DNA of 64,000 nt from contig DASVBU010000004.1 in NCBI GenBank assembly GCA_036375695.1, forward strand, positions 1 to 64,000, read 5' to 3'. Every line of letters begins with the position of its first letter. Positions within the stretch are counted from its first letter, which is position 1. Below are positions 31,643 through 40,246 of the stretch, one piece after another. The stretch comes from ZC4RG35 sp036375695 (GTDB lineage: Bacteria > Actinomycetota > Acidimicrobiia > Spongiisociales > ZC4RG35). The notes under the pieces are model-generated. The model had not been told where the DNA came from. It was given only the letters and a program-made list of their open reading frames with translations, and ran no database searches. The position numbers and the translations under genes were made by a program.

Positions 31643-32518
31643 GCCCAGCTTCCTCCCCGCCATCTCCTCGATGGCCTTGATCAGGGCGTGGTTCCCCTCG
31701 CCACCCAGGCCGCGGCTCTGCAACGCCTTGTAGAGCTGGAAGGTCAGGGCCAGACCCGGCATGGGGATCCCGAGACGGTCGGCCGTCTCCAGGGCGATCC
31801 GGAGGTCCTTCACCTGGAGGTCGATGGTGAAGCCGGGCCGCCAGTCGCGGGCGATCACCTGGGGGCCGCGGTGGGACAACATCCACGATCCGGCGGCGCC
31901 ACCCTCGATCGCCGACAGCGTCGTCTGCAGGTCTAGCCCGGCGGCATCGGCGAGGAGGAGCGCCTCGGACACGGCGAGGGCGTTGATCACGACCAGCACC
32001 TGGTTGACGGTCTTGGCCATCTGTCCCGAGCCGGGGGCCTCCCCGACGTGGACCACCGAGTTGGAATAGGCGTCGAGGAACGGCCGCACCCGCTCCAGTG
32101 CCTCGGCGGGCCCTCCGGCCATCACCGCCAGCGTCCCTCTCTCCGCTCCCTCCGAGCCGCCCGAGACGGGTGCGTCCACCCAGGAGACACCCTTCTCGGC
32201 GGCGCGGGCGGCCAGCTCTTCCGTGGCGACGGGTGAGATCGTCGAGTGGTCGACGATGATCGACCCCGGAGCCATGTCGTGCACCGCTCCATCGGGACCG
32301 AAGGTGACCTCCTCGACATCGGGCGTGTCCGAGACGCAGATGAAGATGACGTCGCATTGCGACCCCAGGTCTGCGGGACTGGTCGCACGCGGGGCGTCGA
32401 TCCCTTCGCACCTCGAGGTTGTGCGGTTCCACACCGTCGGGGTGTGGCCGGCGGAGATCAGGTTGGACACCATGCCCCGGCCCATGGTCCCCAGGCCGAT
32501 GAATCCGAGTCTGACCAT
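31631..32518 (-). CDS. NAD(P)-dependent beta-hydroxyacid dehydrogenase (3-hydroxyisobutyrate dehydrogenase family)
   Basis: A 295-residue beta-hydroxyacid dehydrogenase. The dinucleotide site is GFIGLGTMGRGM (residues 5-16), the substrate loop is DAPVSGGSEGA (115-125) and the catalytic lysine is Lys169 in GSGQMAKTVNQ. The family covers 3-hydroxyisobutyrate, tartronate semialdehyde and gamma-hydroxybutyrate enzymes; substrate cannot be assigned. The frame is open far upstream, but ATG 32518 gives normal length and lies just before the divergent gene at 32555. Confidence 0.88.
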   Translation of the reverse strand: MVRLGFIGLGTMGRGMVSNLISAGHTPTVWNRTTSRCEGIDAPRATSPADLGSQCDVIFICVSDTPDVEEVTFGPDGAVHDMAPGSIIVDHSTISPVATEELAARAAEKGVSWVDAPVSGGSEGAERGTLAVMAGGPAEALERVRPFLDAYSNSVVHVGEAPGSGQMAKTVNQVLVVINALAVSEALLLADAAGLDLQTTLSAIEGGAAGSWMLSHRGPQVIARDWRPGFTIDLQVKDLRIALETADRLGIPMPGLALTFQLYKALQSRGLGGEGNHALIKAIEEMAGRKLGSAE

Positions 32519-32554
32519 GGCCGCGCACCATACCCGGCTGCCAAACTCTGGGGC

Positions 32555-33769
32555 ATGGCACACGATCGTCTCGACCAGGCCCTGGCCGCCGAGGTGGACG
32601 CCCTCCGCACGGCGGGCACCGACAAGGGGCGTGAAGCAGTCATCACCGGCGTCATGGCCCCATCGGGCGGGTTCGGTCGGCGGTACCGGCTGGAGGGCAC
32701 AGACCAGCCGTTCCTGCGGATGAACTCCAACAGCTACCTGGGCCTCTCCCACCATCCGGCCGTGCTCGACGCCGAGATCGAGGCGGCGCATCGCTTCGGC
32801 GCGGGTCCCGGGGCGGTGCGATTCATCTCCGGCACCTACCAGACCCACGTCGAGCTGGAGCGTCGTCTCGCCTCGTTCCACTCCCGTCCGGGGGCGGTGG
32901 TCTTCTCGTCCGCCTACGCCGCGGTGGTCTCCACGCTGATGTCGCTGGTGACGGAGGAGACCGCGGTCCTCTCGGACGCCCTCAACCACAACTGCATCAT
33001 CAACGGCGTCCGCATGTCCCGACCGGCATTCCGGGACGTCTTCCCCCACCTCGACTACGACGCACTCGATCGGGCTCTCGCCGGGCTGGAGGGCAAGGTG
33101 AAGAGGGTGATCGTGGTCACCGACGGCGTGTTCTCGATGCGTGGCGACTACGCCGATCTCGCGGTGATCTCCGGGATCATCGGGCGTCACGATGGCGCGT
33201 TCCCCGAGAACGTGATCCTCATGGTCGACGACTCCCATGGTGTCGGCGCATTCGGTGATGGTGGCCGGGGCACCGAGGCCGTCACCGCCGGGAGCGCCGA
33301 CGTGCTCGTGGGGACCCTGGGCAAGGCCTTCGGGGTCAACGGCGGCTACGTGACCGCGTCGGGTGCCGTCACCGACTACATCCGGGAGAAGGGCCCGATG
33401 TACGTGTACTCCAACCCGATCACCGCCGGCGAGGCCGCGGCGGCCACCCGGGCGCTGGAGATCGTCGACTCGCCCGAGGGGGAGGAGCTTCTCGCCCACC
33501 TGGCCGACATGACCGCCAGGTTCGAACAGGGTCTCGTCGCGGCGGGGTTCGAGACCATTCCCGGGCCCCACCCGGTGGTGCCCCTGATGGTGAGGGACAC
33601 CGAGCGCACCGGCGCCCTCGTGGAGCACCTTCGCGCCAACGGGGTGCTGGCGACCGGCCTCAACTACCCGGTGGTGCCCAAAGGGGACGAGGAGATCAGG
33701 TTCCAGGTCAACGCGGACCACACCGAGGCCGACATCGACTACGTGCTCGAGGTGCTCTCCTCGTTCTGA
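32555..33769 (+). CDS. Alpha-oxoamine synthase family PLP enzyme (glycine C-acetyltransferase / AONS-like)
   Basis: A 404-residue fold-type I PLP enzyme that condenses an amino acid with an acyl-CoA. The PLP lysine is Lys257 in GTLGKAFGVNGG; VDDSHGVGAFG holds the PLP-pairing Asp, and SNSYLGLSHHP is the family N-terminal motif. The C terminus (RFQVNADHTEADIDYVLEVL) resembles 2-amino-3-ketobutyrate CoA ligase (Kbl) more than BioF, but biotin or threonine genes are not adjacent, so I leave the symbol empty. ATG 32555 is chosen by family length. Confidence 0.85.
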   Translation: MAHDRLDQALAAEVDALRTAGTDKGREAVITGVMAPSGGFGRRYRLEGTDQPFLRMNSNSYLGLSHHPAVLDAEIEAAHRFGAGPGAVRFISGTYQTHVELERRLASFHSRPGAVVFSSAYAAVVSTLMSLVTEETAVLSDALNHNCIINGVRMSRPAFRDVFPHLDYDALDRALAGLEGKVKRVIVVTDGVFSMRGDYADLAVISGIIGRHDGAFPENVILMVDDSHGVGAFGDGGRGTEAVTAGSADVLVGTLGKAFGVNGGYVTASGAVTDYIREKGPMYVYSNPITAGEAAAATRALEIVDSPEGEELLAHLADMTARFEQGLVAAGFETIPGPHPVVPLMVRDTERTGALVEHLRANGVLATGLNYPVVPKGDEEIRFQVNADHTEADIDYVLEVLSSF

Positions 33770-33770
33770 G

Positions 33771-35678
33771 TCACTCCACGACGACCAGGATCGCTCCCGA
33801 CTCCACCTGGTCGCCGGGCCGACAGTGGACCTGGGCCACGGTGCCGGAGTGCGGTGACCGGAGGCTGTGCTCCATCTTCATCGCCTCGATCACCACCAAT
33901 AGCCGGCCCTCTTCCACCCGATCGCCTTGCGCGACCGCGACGCGCACGATCTTGCCCGGCATGGGGGCGTGGAGCGACCCCTCGACCTCTTCGATCTCCG
34001 GCGGCCGGAACCGCGGTACCTCTTCGAGGCGGACGCTGCCCGATGCGGAGTCGACCCAGCGCACCGCGCCATAGCGACTCACCTCCCACACGGTCACCTC
34101 GCCGCCGACGCGGAGCGAGACAGAGTCGGGTGACTCGGCGATGACCTCGCCGTCGAAGCCCTCGATCACGACCCCGTCCCGGGTGGTGCGGTAGGAGACG
34201 GACCAGTCGTCGTGCTCGCCCGTGTAGGCGCGGGTCATGGGCGTGGAGGCGGAGTTCCTCCAACCGGCCGGGATGGAGGGCAGCGGGCTCGTGGCCCGCG
34301 CCCGGGCGCGGTCGGCGAGGGCGGCGGCCACCGCGGCGGCATGCTCCTGGTCGCGGTCGAGGAGCGGCCGTGCCAGCTCGGAGGGGTCGTGTCGCTCCAG
34401 GAAGGCGGTGTCGGTGTCGCCGGAGAGGAACTCGGGGTGCTCCAGGATCCCGACCAGCAGCCTCCGGTTGTTCACGGGCCCGTGTACCCGGGCCGTGCGC
34501 AAGGCGGCGGCGAGACGGCCGGCAGCCTCCTCCCGGGTGGCGCCGTGGGCGATGACCTTGGCGATCATCGGGTCGTAGTGGACCGACACGGTGGTCCCCG
34601 ACTCGACACCGCTGTCGACACGAACCCCGGGCGCGAATTCGAACCTCTCGATGACACCGCCGACCGGTAGGAACCCATTGGCCGGGTCCTCGGCGTAGAG
34701 CCGCACCTCGATGGCATGTCCTTCGATGGGCGGGATCTCCGGGACCTGCCCGCCGCGGGCGATCTCGATCTGGGCCCGCACCAGGTCGAGCCCTGTGACC
34801 ATCTCCGTGACCGGGTGCTCCACCTGGAGACGCGTGTTCATCTCCAGGAACCAGAAGTCGTCCCCTTCGAGGAGGAACTCGACCGTTCCTGCCCCTATGT
34901 AGGCCACGGCGCGGGCGGCCTCCACGGCCGCCTCCGACATGCGGACCCGGAGCTCGTCGTCGACGGCCGGGCTGGGCGCTTCCTCCACGATCTTCTGATG
35001 GCGGCGCTGGATGGAGCACTCCCGCTCGTAGACCGGGACGACGTTGCCGGAGCGGTCGCCGAGCACCTGGACCTCGACGTGACGCGGCCCGGCGAGATAG
35101 GTCTCGAAGAGGAGGGTGTCGTCGCCGAACGAGGCCATGGCCTCGCGACGGGCTGCCTCCACCGCCTCGTCGAGGTCGGTCGGGTGGGCGACGATGCGCA
35201 TCCCCTTCCCGCCGCCACCTGCGGACGCCTTGACCAGGACGGGGAAGCGGAGCGACCCGGCCTCCTCGATCGTCAGGGCCGAAGGGAGCACGGGGACACC
35301 CCGCTCCTCCATGAGCCGGCGGGCCGCGACCTTGGAGCCCATGAGGCGGATCGATTCCGGGTCGGGGCCGATCCAGGTCAGCCCGGCGCCGATCACGGCC
35401 TGGGCGAAGTCTGCGTTCTCGGAGAGGAAGCCGTATCCGGGATGGATGGCATCGGCTCCCGAGCTCTTGGCGGCACCCAGGACGGCATCGATGTCGAGAT
35501 AGGTCTCCGCCGGCGCCACCCCGGGCAGCTCGATGGCCAGGTCCGCCTCCCGGACGTGGGGCTGGTCCCGGTCGGCCGTGGAGTGGACCGCCACCGTGCC
35601 TATGCCCATCTCCCGGCACGTGCGGAAGATGCGGCGGGCGATCTCGCCGCGGTTGGCCACGAGGATCCTGGTCACCAT
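33771..35678 (-). CDS. Acyl-CoA carboxylase alpha subunit (biotin carboxylase plus biotin carrier)
   Basis: A 636-residue subunit. Biotin carboxylase covers residues 1-450 (ILVANRGEIARRI, VKASAGGGGKGMRIV, FLEMNTRLQVEHPVTE), followed by a linker domain and a C-terminal biotinyl domain with the biotin lysine 602 in EAMKMEHS. It carboxylates biotin with ATP and bicarbonate for the partner carboxyltransferase at 36102-37700. The length and layout match acetyl/propionyl- or 3-methylcrotonyl-CoA carboxylase alpha subunits. ATG 35678 starts at MVTRILVANRG. A YjbQ gene sits between the two subunits. Confidence 0.92.
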   Translation of the reverse strand: MVTRILVANRGEIARRIFRTCREMGIGTVAVHSTADRDQPHVREADLAIELPGVAPAETYLDIDAVLGAAKSSGADAIHPGYGFLSENADFAQAVIGAGLTWIGPDPESIRLMGSKVAARRLMEERGVPVLPSALTIEEAGSLRFPVLVKASAGGGGKGMRIVAHPTDLDEAVEAARREAMASFGDDTLLFETYLAGPRHVEVQVLGDRSGNVVPVYERECSIQRRHQKIVEEAPSPAVDDELRVRMSEAAVEAARAVAYIGAGTVEFLLEGDDFWFLEMNTRLQVEHPVTEMVTGLDLVRAQIEIARGGQVPEIPPIEGHAIEVRLYAEDPANGFLPVGGVIERFEFAPGVRVDSGVESGTTVSVHYDPMIAKVIAHGATREEAAGRLAAALRTARVHGPVNNRRLLVGILEHPEFLSGDTDTAFLERHDPSELARPLLDRDQEHAAAVAAALADRARARATSPLPSIPAGWRNSASTPMTRAYTGEHDDWSVSYRTTRDGVVIEGFDGEVIAESPDSVSLRVGGEVTVWEVSRYGAVRWVDSASGSVRLEEVPRFRPPEIEEVEGSLHAPMPGKIVRVAVAQGDRVEEGRLLVVIEAMKMEHSLRSPHSGTVAQVHCRPGDQVESGAILVVVE

Positions 35679-35691
35679 CGGGAAAGAGACG

Positions 35692-36105
35692 CTAACCGGG
35701 GAGGAAGCTGAAGCGGACCCGGCGGGTGGGGTTGTCGACATTGGTGTCCACCAGCACCAGCGACTGCCAGGTCCCCAGCGACATCCGGCCCCCGATCACC
35801 GGGATGGTGGTGCTCGGCGCGATCCACGCCGGAAGCACGTGGTCGCGCCCGTGACCGGGGCTCCCGTGGCGGTGGAGCCACCGCCCCTCCTCGGCCGGGA
35901 GGAGCCGGTCGATGGAGTCGAGGAGGTCACGGTCGCTCCCGGCGCCGGTCTCGACGATCGCCAGACCCGCGGTGGCATGGGGGACGAACACCGACAGGAG
36001 GCCGTCTCCCCTGTCGGCTACGAACGCCGCCGCATCGTCGGTGATGTCGACGATGGTGCGACGCGAGCCTGTGGTGACGGTGATCTCGACCGAGTCCACG
36101 ATCAC
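35692..36105 (-). CDS. YjbQ / UPF0047 family protein
   Basis: A 137-residue UPF0047 protein. Conserved features are VPHATAGLAIVE, LHRHGSPGHGRDHV and SLGTWQSLVLVD, with His residues clustered in a probable metal or ligand pocket. Family members have been reported to show weak thiamine phosphate synthase activity in vitro, but the cellular role is unsettled. The GTG start overlaps the carboxyltransferase stop (GTGA), and the carboxylase alpha subunit starts 13 bases after its stop, so it is embedded in the carboxylase operon; whether it has a role there is unknown. Confidence 0.88.
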   Translation of the reverse strand: MIVDSVEITVTTGSRRTIVDITDDAAAFVADRGDGLLSVFVPHATAGLAIVETGAGSDRDLLDSIDRLLPAEEGRWLHRHGSPGHGRDHVLPAWIAPSTTIPVIGGRMSLGTWQSLVLVDTNVDNPTRRVRFSFLPG

Positions 36106-37700
36106 ATGCGGAAGACGCCGAACCGGTCGGTGCCCTTCACCGTGTTGGAGTGGATGGCCGACAGGGCGATCCCGAGCACCGTGCGGGTGTCGCGGGGGTC
36201 GATGAGACCGTCGTCCCGGACCCGCGAGGTGGAGTAGAGGGCCTGCTCGGTCTCCTCCATCATCGCCACCAGCTCGGCGGTGCGTTGCGCGTCGGCCTCC
36301 TCGTCGAAGGGCTCGCCCCGCGACTCGGCGGCCTGGCGGGCGACGATCGACATGACCCCGGCCAGCTGCCTCGGGCCCATGACCGCCACCTTGTGCCCGG
36401 GGTATCCGAATACGAACCGGGGGTCGTAGGCCCGTCCCGACATCCCGTAGTTCCCGGCGCCGTAGGAGACCCCCGCCATGATCGAGATGTGGGGCACCTC
36501 GGAGTTGGCGACCGCGTTGATCATCTTGGCTCCGTCCTTGATGATCCCGGCCTGTTCGTACTGCTTCCCCACCATGTAGCCCGTGGTGTTGTGGATGAAG
36601 ATGATCGGGGTGTCGTAGCGGTTGCAGAGTTGGATGAACTCGGTGGTCTTCTGCGCCTCCGCGCCGAAGATCACCCCTTGCTGGTTGGCGATGATCCCCA
36701 CGGGATATCCGTGGATGAACGCCCAGCCGTCGAGTATCGAGGTGCCGTAGGTGGCCTTGTACTCCTCGAAGCGTGACCCGTCGACGACCCGGGCGACGAT
36801 CTCCCGCATGTCGAAGGGGACGCGCAGGTCGGCGGGTATCACCCCCAGGATCTCGTCGGGGTCGTGGACCGGGTCCTCAGGCTCCCGGGTGGGGCCGTAC
36901 CCGAGCTTGCGCCAGTTGAAGTGGGCCACGATGTCGCGGCCGATGCGGATGGCGTCCTCCTCGGTCTCGGCGAAGTAGTCGGAGAGACCGGAGACCCTGG
37001 AGTGCATCTCGGCGCCACCGAGCTCCTCGTCGGTCGACTCCTCGCCCGTGGCCATCTTGACCAGGGGCGGCCCGCCCAGGAAGACCTTGGCCTGCTCCTT
37101 GACCATCACCGCGTAGTCACACATGGCGGGGAAGTAGGCGCCACCCGCGGTCGAGGAGCCGAAGACGAGCGAGACGGTGGGGACTCCCGCCTTGGAGAGC
37201 CGGGTCAGATTGCGGAACCACTTCCCGCCGACCACGAACACCTCCGCCTGATCGGGGAGGTCGGCGCCGCCGGACTCGACCAGGTTGATCAGCGGCAGCC
37301 GGTTCTCCATGGCTATGTCCATTATCCGGAGCGACTTGGCCAGGGTGTACCGGTTGAAGACACCCGCCTGGCTGGTGGGGTCGTTGGCGAGGATGGCGCA
37401 CTCGACCCCGTTGATCACACCGATCCCGGTGACGATGTTGGCGCCCAGCGGCTTGTCCGTCCCCCAGGCCGCCAGCGTCGACAGCTCGAGGAAATGGCTG
37501 TCGGGGTCGAGGAGCATCTCGATCCGCTGCCGCGGCAACAGCTTGCCGCGCTTCAGATGACGCTCGACGTACTTGGGACCGCCGCCCTGGCGGGCCTGCT
37601 CCTGCAGCGCCTCCAGCTCGGCGATCTTGGCCAGCATCGCCTCGCGGTTGGCCCGGTATTCCTCGGAGCGCGGGTCGAGGCGTGTGGGGAGGACCTGCAT
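36102..37700 (-). CDS. Acyl-CoA carboxylase beta subunit (carboxyltransferase)
   Basis: A 532-residue carboxyltransferase that moves CO2 from biotin to an acyl-CoA. It has two crotonase-fold halves with oxyanion-type glycines (GSSTAGGAYFPAMCDYAVMV; AGVSYGAGNYGMSGRAYDP). The RQRIEMLLDPDSHFLEL start and LANQQGV-like IIANQQGVIFG segment resemble methylcrotonyl-CoA carboxylase beta (MccB/AccD1) more than propionyl-CoA carboxylase. TAGCCT ends 8 bases before ATG 37700, so the operon probably starts here. It runs to YjbQ and then the alpha subunit. Confidence 0.9.
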   Translation of the reverse strand: MQVLPTRLDPRSEEYRANREAMLAKIAELEALQEQARQGGGPKYVERHLKRGKLLPRQRIEMLLDPDSHFLELSTLAAWGTDKPLGANIVTGIGVINGVECAILANDPTSQAGVFNRYTLAKSLRIMDIAMENRLPLINLVESGGADLPDQAEVFVVGGKWFRNLTRLSKAGVPTVSLVFGSSTAGGAYFPAMCDYAVMVKEQAKVFLGGPPLVKMATGEESTDEELGGAEMHSRVSGLSDYFAETEEDAIRIGRDIVAHFNWRKLGYGPTREPEDPVHDPDEILGVIPADLRVPFDMREIVARVVDGSRFEEYKATYGTSILDGWAFIHGYPVGIIANQQGVIFGAEAQKTTEFIQLCNRYDTPIIFIHNTTGYMVGKQYEQAGIIKDGAKMINAVANSEVPHISIMAGVSYGAGNYGMSGRAYDPRFVFGYPGHKVAVMGPRQLAGVMSIVARQAAESRGEPFDEEADAQRTAELVAMMEETEQALYSTSRVRDDGLIDPRDTRTVLGIALSAIHSNTVKGTDRFGVFRM

Positions 37701-37708
37701 CTCGGGGG

Positions 37709-37714
37709 AGGCTA
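37709..37714 (-). promoter_or_regulatory. -10 box of the acyl-CoA carboxylase operon
   Basis: TAGCCT on the minus strand lies 8 bases before the carboxyltransferase ATG, with no clear ribosome binding site. It marks a probable internal or primary start for the carboxylase operon. Confidence 0.45.
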
Positions 37715-37730
37715 GTGGCGCCCCCTCCGG

Positions 37731-38036
37731 CTAGCCCTGGAAGACGGCTGACTCCTGGTAGGGCTCGATCATGATGCACTCACCGGGGCACTCCTCGGCG
37801 GACTCGATGACGTCGTCGATGAGGCTGTCGGGCACCCGGGCGAGGCCGCGGGCGCCGTCGGGTGCCTGGGTGCCGTCGAAGAGCACGGTTCTGCCGAAGT
37901 GCTTGGCCTCTTCCTTGACGATCCAGAGTCCGTCGTCGCGGCCGGTGAAGACGTCGGGGGTGATCTCCTCGCAGATCCCGTCCCCCGTGCAGAGGTCCTG
38001 ATCGATCCAGACCATGAGCTTGGTGGCGTCGGCCAT
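37731..38036 (-). CDS. Ferredoxin, single-cluster (C-x2-D-x2-C type)
   Basis: A 101-residue small Fe-S protein. The cluster motif starts at Cys16 with Asp19 and Cys22 (CTGDGIC), a Cys-x2-Asp-x2-Cys pattern seen in ferredoxins with a [3Fe-4S] or Asp-ligated [4Fe-4S] cluster; Cys83-Pro (ECPGEC) completes the site and Cys87 is extra. An insert between residues 45 and 70 is longer than in minimal ferredoxins. TATGTT lies 6 bases before ATG 38036. A partner, possibly a cytochrome P450 or a reductase, is not adjacent. It shares its promoter region with the MaoC gene. Confidence 0.87.
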   Translation of the reverse strand: MADATKLMVWIDQDLCTGDGICEEITPDVFTGRDDGLWIVKEEAKHFGRTVLFDGTQAPDGARGLARVPDSLIDDVIESAEECPGECIMIEPYQESAVFQG

Positions 38037-38092
38037 GCCTCCAACATAGAGGTTTCGTCCCTACTTCCCAACTCCCTGTAACAATCCGTGGC

Positions 38093-38542
38093 ATGGAAGA
38101 AGTACTGGAGCGTCTGCGGGGGCTGGTGGGGACCGAGATCGGGGTCAGCGACTGGTGGGAGATCACCCAGGAGCGGGTCAACGCCTTCGCCGATGCCACC
38201 GACGACCACCAGTTCATCCACGTCGATCCCGAGCTGGCGGCGCAGACACCCTTCGGCGGGACCATCGCCCACGGATTCCTCACGCTGTCGATGATCGTCC
38301 CGATGCTCGTGCAGATCCCCATCGACGTCGGATACCCCGTGATGGGGATCAACTACGGGCTCAACAAGGTGCGGTTCCCCGCTCCTGTCCCCGTGGGCTC
38401 ACGGATCCGGGCGCGCTACACCCTGGACGGGGTCGAGGAGGTGTCGGGCGGCATCCAACTCACCCGGACGGTGACCGTGGAGATCGAAGGCCAGGAGAAG
38501 CCGGCATGCGTGGCGGAGAGCCTGGTCAGGCTGTACTACTGA
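38093..38542 (+). CDS. MaoC family dehydratase ((R)-enoyl-CoA hydratase-like)
   Basis: A 149-residue hotdog-fold protein. The hydratase catalytic Asp/His motif is FADATDDHQFIHVDP, and TPFGGTIAHGFLTLS is the family signature. It resembles NodN/PhaJ-type single-hotdog hydratases and would add water to an enoyl-CoA, giving the (R)-3-hydroxyacyl-CoA. TAACAAT lies 7 bases before ATG 38093, divergent from the ferredoxin. Neighbouring SDR, CoA-transferase and thiolase genes fit an acyl-CoA degradation set. Confidence 0.88.
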   Translation: MEEVLERLRGLVGTEIGVSDWWEITQERVNAFADATDDHQFIHVDPELAAQTPFGGTIAHGFLTLSMIVPMLVQIPIDVGYPVMGINYGLNKVRFPAPVPVGSRIRARYTLDGVEEVSGGIQLTRTVTVEIEGQEKPACVAESLVRLYY

Positions 38543-38568
38543 GTACCTGGTACCCGGTACTTGGTACT
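38541..38568. repeat. Tandem heptamers with GTAC core (copy 1 of 3 arrays)
   Basis: Four heptamers of the form NGTACC/T with a 7-base period (GAGTACC, TGGTACC, CGGTACT, TGGTACT) run from the MaoC stop codon into the intergenic space and trail off as CGGT. Comparable arrays lie at 52786-52820 and 52898-52925. Confidence 0.7.
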
Positions 38569-38599
38569 CGGTCAGGCCCGCCCACATAGGCTGGTGCCG

Positions 38600-39226
38600 G
38601 TGAGACGGGCCTCGCTGCTGGCGCTCATCGCGTTCTTCCTCGCTTTGCCGGTGGCCGCGCAGACCTGCGTCACCGACCAGGCAATGACACCTTCACAGGT
38701 CCTGGAGGCCGGTCTGCGGTCGGGGGCGCAGGAATACGACCTGGCCTTCGTCGCCGTGGTCGAGTCGGAGGACAAGGCGGAGAACCAACAGTCCGCCCTG
38801 GTCGACCTCGTCGGCGTCTATGGCGAGGCATCGGCGCCGGCCACCGCCACCGTGACCTTCGCCTCGCCGGGCATCGCCGGCGGGTCGATCGAGGAGCTCC
38901 AGGTCGGAACGGCCTACTTCATCCCGGTCGTGGCGACCGGCCCGGACGGCCAGGCCAACTACACCACGTCGTGCGACCCGATCGTGGAGGTGGACGACCC
39001 GGAGGACTTCGCGGTCGACCTCGCAGTGGTGGCCGAGAGCCAGGGGATCGAGTTCTCCCTCCCCGTCCAGACTGGTGGAAGCGGGGGCGCGGGCCTGGTG
39101 ACCGTGGTGTTCCTGGGCGTCCTGGGGTTGCTGCTCTACTGGACCCTGCGGATGCGCCAGTCGAGCCGGCGCCGGCTCAGACCGACAGACTCCGACCCCC
39201 ACCCACCACGAGAACCTCGCCCGTGA
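38600..39226 (+). CDS. Secreted/membrane-anchored protein of unknown function
   Basis: About 208 residues. A signal peptide (RRASLLALIAFFLALPVAAQ) precedes a soluble beta-rich external region of about 125 residues with two Cys (TCVTDQAM and TTSCDPI) that could pair. A C-terminal membrane helix (GLVTVVFLGVLGLLLYWTLRM) is followed by a basic tail. It is therefore probably a type I membrane protein. A TAGGCT box ends 7 bases before GTG 38600. The coding end overlaps the convergent SDR by 50 bases, which is unusually long, so the last residues may be less conserved. No known domain is recognised. Confidence 0.65.
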   Translation: MRRASLLALIAFFLALPVAAQTCVTDQAMTPSQVLEAGLRSGAQEYDLAFVAVVESEDKAENQQSALVDLVGVYGEASAPATATVTFASPGIAGGSIEELQVGTAYFIPVVATGPDGQANYTTSCDPIVEVDDPEDFAVDLAVVAESQGIEFSLPVQTGGSGGAGLVTVVFLGVLGLLLYWTLRMRQSSRRRLRPTDSDPHPPREPRP

Positions 39227-39875
39227 TGTAGCCCGAGAGGGGGCTGAGGAGGAACCAGACGGCGTTGGCCACGTCCTGGGGTGAGCCCATGCGATCCAGG
39301 GGGATGGCCGCCACCATCTTCTCCAGGACGTCCTCGGGGATGGCCATCGCCATCTCGGTCGCGATCAGCCCGGGTGCGACCGCGTTCACCCTGATGTGGG
39401 GGGCCAGCGACAGGGACATCGCCCGGGTCATCCCCACCAGACCGCCCTTGGACATCGTGTAGTTGAACTGGCCGAAGTTGCCCAGATAGGCGCGGGAGGC
39501 GGTGTTCACGATCGACCCGCCGTCTGACATCAGCGGCACCAGCGCCATGGTCAGCCGGTAGGCGGCGCCGAGGTTGACGTCGATCACCTTGCGGAAGTCC
39601 TCGTCGGTCATGTTGACGAGGCGGGCGTCCCGTGTGATCCCGGCATTGTTGACCAGGCCGACGAGCGGGGCGCCGGCATTCTCGACCGCCGACACGACCG
39701 CGGTGACTCCCTCGTCGGTGGCCAGGTCGACCTGGACGGGGACGACACCTTCGAGATCGGCGAGTGCCGGTGACAGGTCCACGGCGACCACCGTCAGATG
39801 GTTTGCCTTCAGGGCGTCGACGATCGCCAGGCCGATCCCGCCGGCGGCGCCGGTGACGACGACCGCGCCGTTCAC
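39177..39875 (-). CDS. Short-chain dehydrogenase/reductase, FabG-like
   Basis: A 232-residue SDR with TGAAGGIG, NNAG at about 76-79, catalytic Ser127, Tyr139 and Lys143 (YTMSK), and a FabG-like C terminus (GYITGEVLVVGGGRSLS). It probably oxidises or reduces a 3-hydroxyacyl/3-oxoacyl-CoA or ACP. Its GTG start overlaps the stop of a truncated SDR-like protein (GTGA), and a CoA-transferase and thiolase lie further upstream in the same overlapping operon, so the substrate is likely a CoA thioester. Confidence 0.87.
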   Translation of the reverse strand: MNGAVVVTGAAGGIGLAIVDALKANHLTVVAVDLSPALADLEGVVPVQVDLATDEGVTAVVSAVENAGAPLVGLVNNAGITRDARLVNMTDEDFRKVIDVNLGAAYRLTMALVPLMSDGGSIVNTASRAYLGNFGQFNYTMSKGGLVGMTRAMSLSLAPHIRVNAVAPGLIATEMAMAIPEDVLEKMVAAIPLDRMGSPQDVANAVWFLLSPLSGYITGEVLVVGGGRSLSV

Positions 39876-40246
39876 GGCAGCGCCTTCCCGATGTGACCGG
39901 GGCCGATGCGGACCACCTCACCGGTGACGGTCCCGGTGGAGGCGAGATGGATGGCCAGGGCCTCGGTCTCCTCCCGGGTGCCGGTCTCGCCGTCCCAGGC
40001 GACCACGTTGGCGGTCCAGCCCTTGCGCCAGCCCTCCAGGGCCATGGTCCGTGCCGCGGAGAGGATCCCGGTGGCCACCATCGCCCGGCCCGCGCCCCGT
40101 CGTCCCAGGAGGTCGTCGGAATGGACCACGAACACCACCGAGCGTTCCTCGGCCGCAGCCTCGCGGGCGAACCGGAAGGCGCGCTCCATCTCGGCGGCCA
40201 CCTCCTCCCAGGAGTCGCCCACCTCGGCGGCCCAGTGGACGGTCAC
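39872..40246 (-). CDS. Small SDR-like protein lacking the Rossmann half and catalytic residues
   Basis: A 124-residue protein. The C-terminal two thirds (GRAMVATGILSAARTMALEGWRK, TANVVAW, TGTVTGEVVRIGPG) align by eye with the C-terminal part of SDRs: the helix after the active site, the VNAVAPG strand and the GQVI-DGG end. There is no TGxxxGxG motif and no YxxxK, so it cannot be an SDR enzyme on its own. Its GTG overlaps the CoA-transferase stop and its own stop overlaps the FabG-like start. It may pair with that SDR as an inactive subunit. Confidence 0.7.
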   Translation of the reverse strand: MTVHWAAEVGDSWEEVAAEMERAFRFAREAAAEERSVVFVVHSDDLLGRRGAGRAMVATGILSAARTMALEGWRKGWTANVVAWDGETGTREETEALAIHLASTGTVTGEVVRIGPGHIGKALP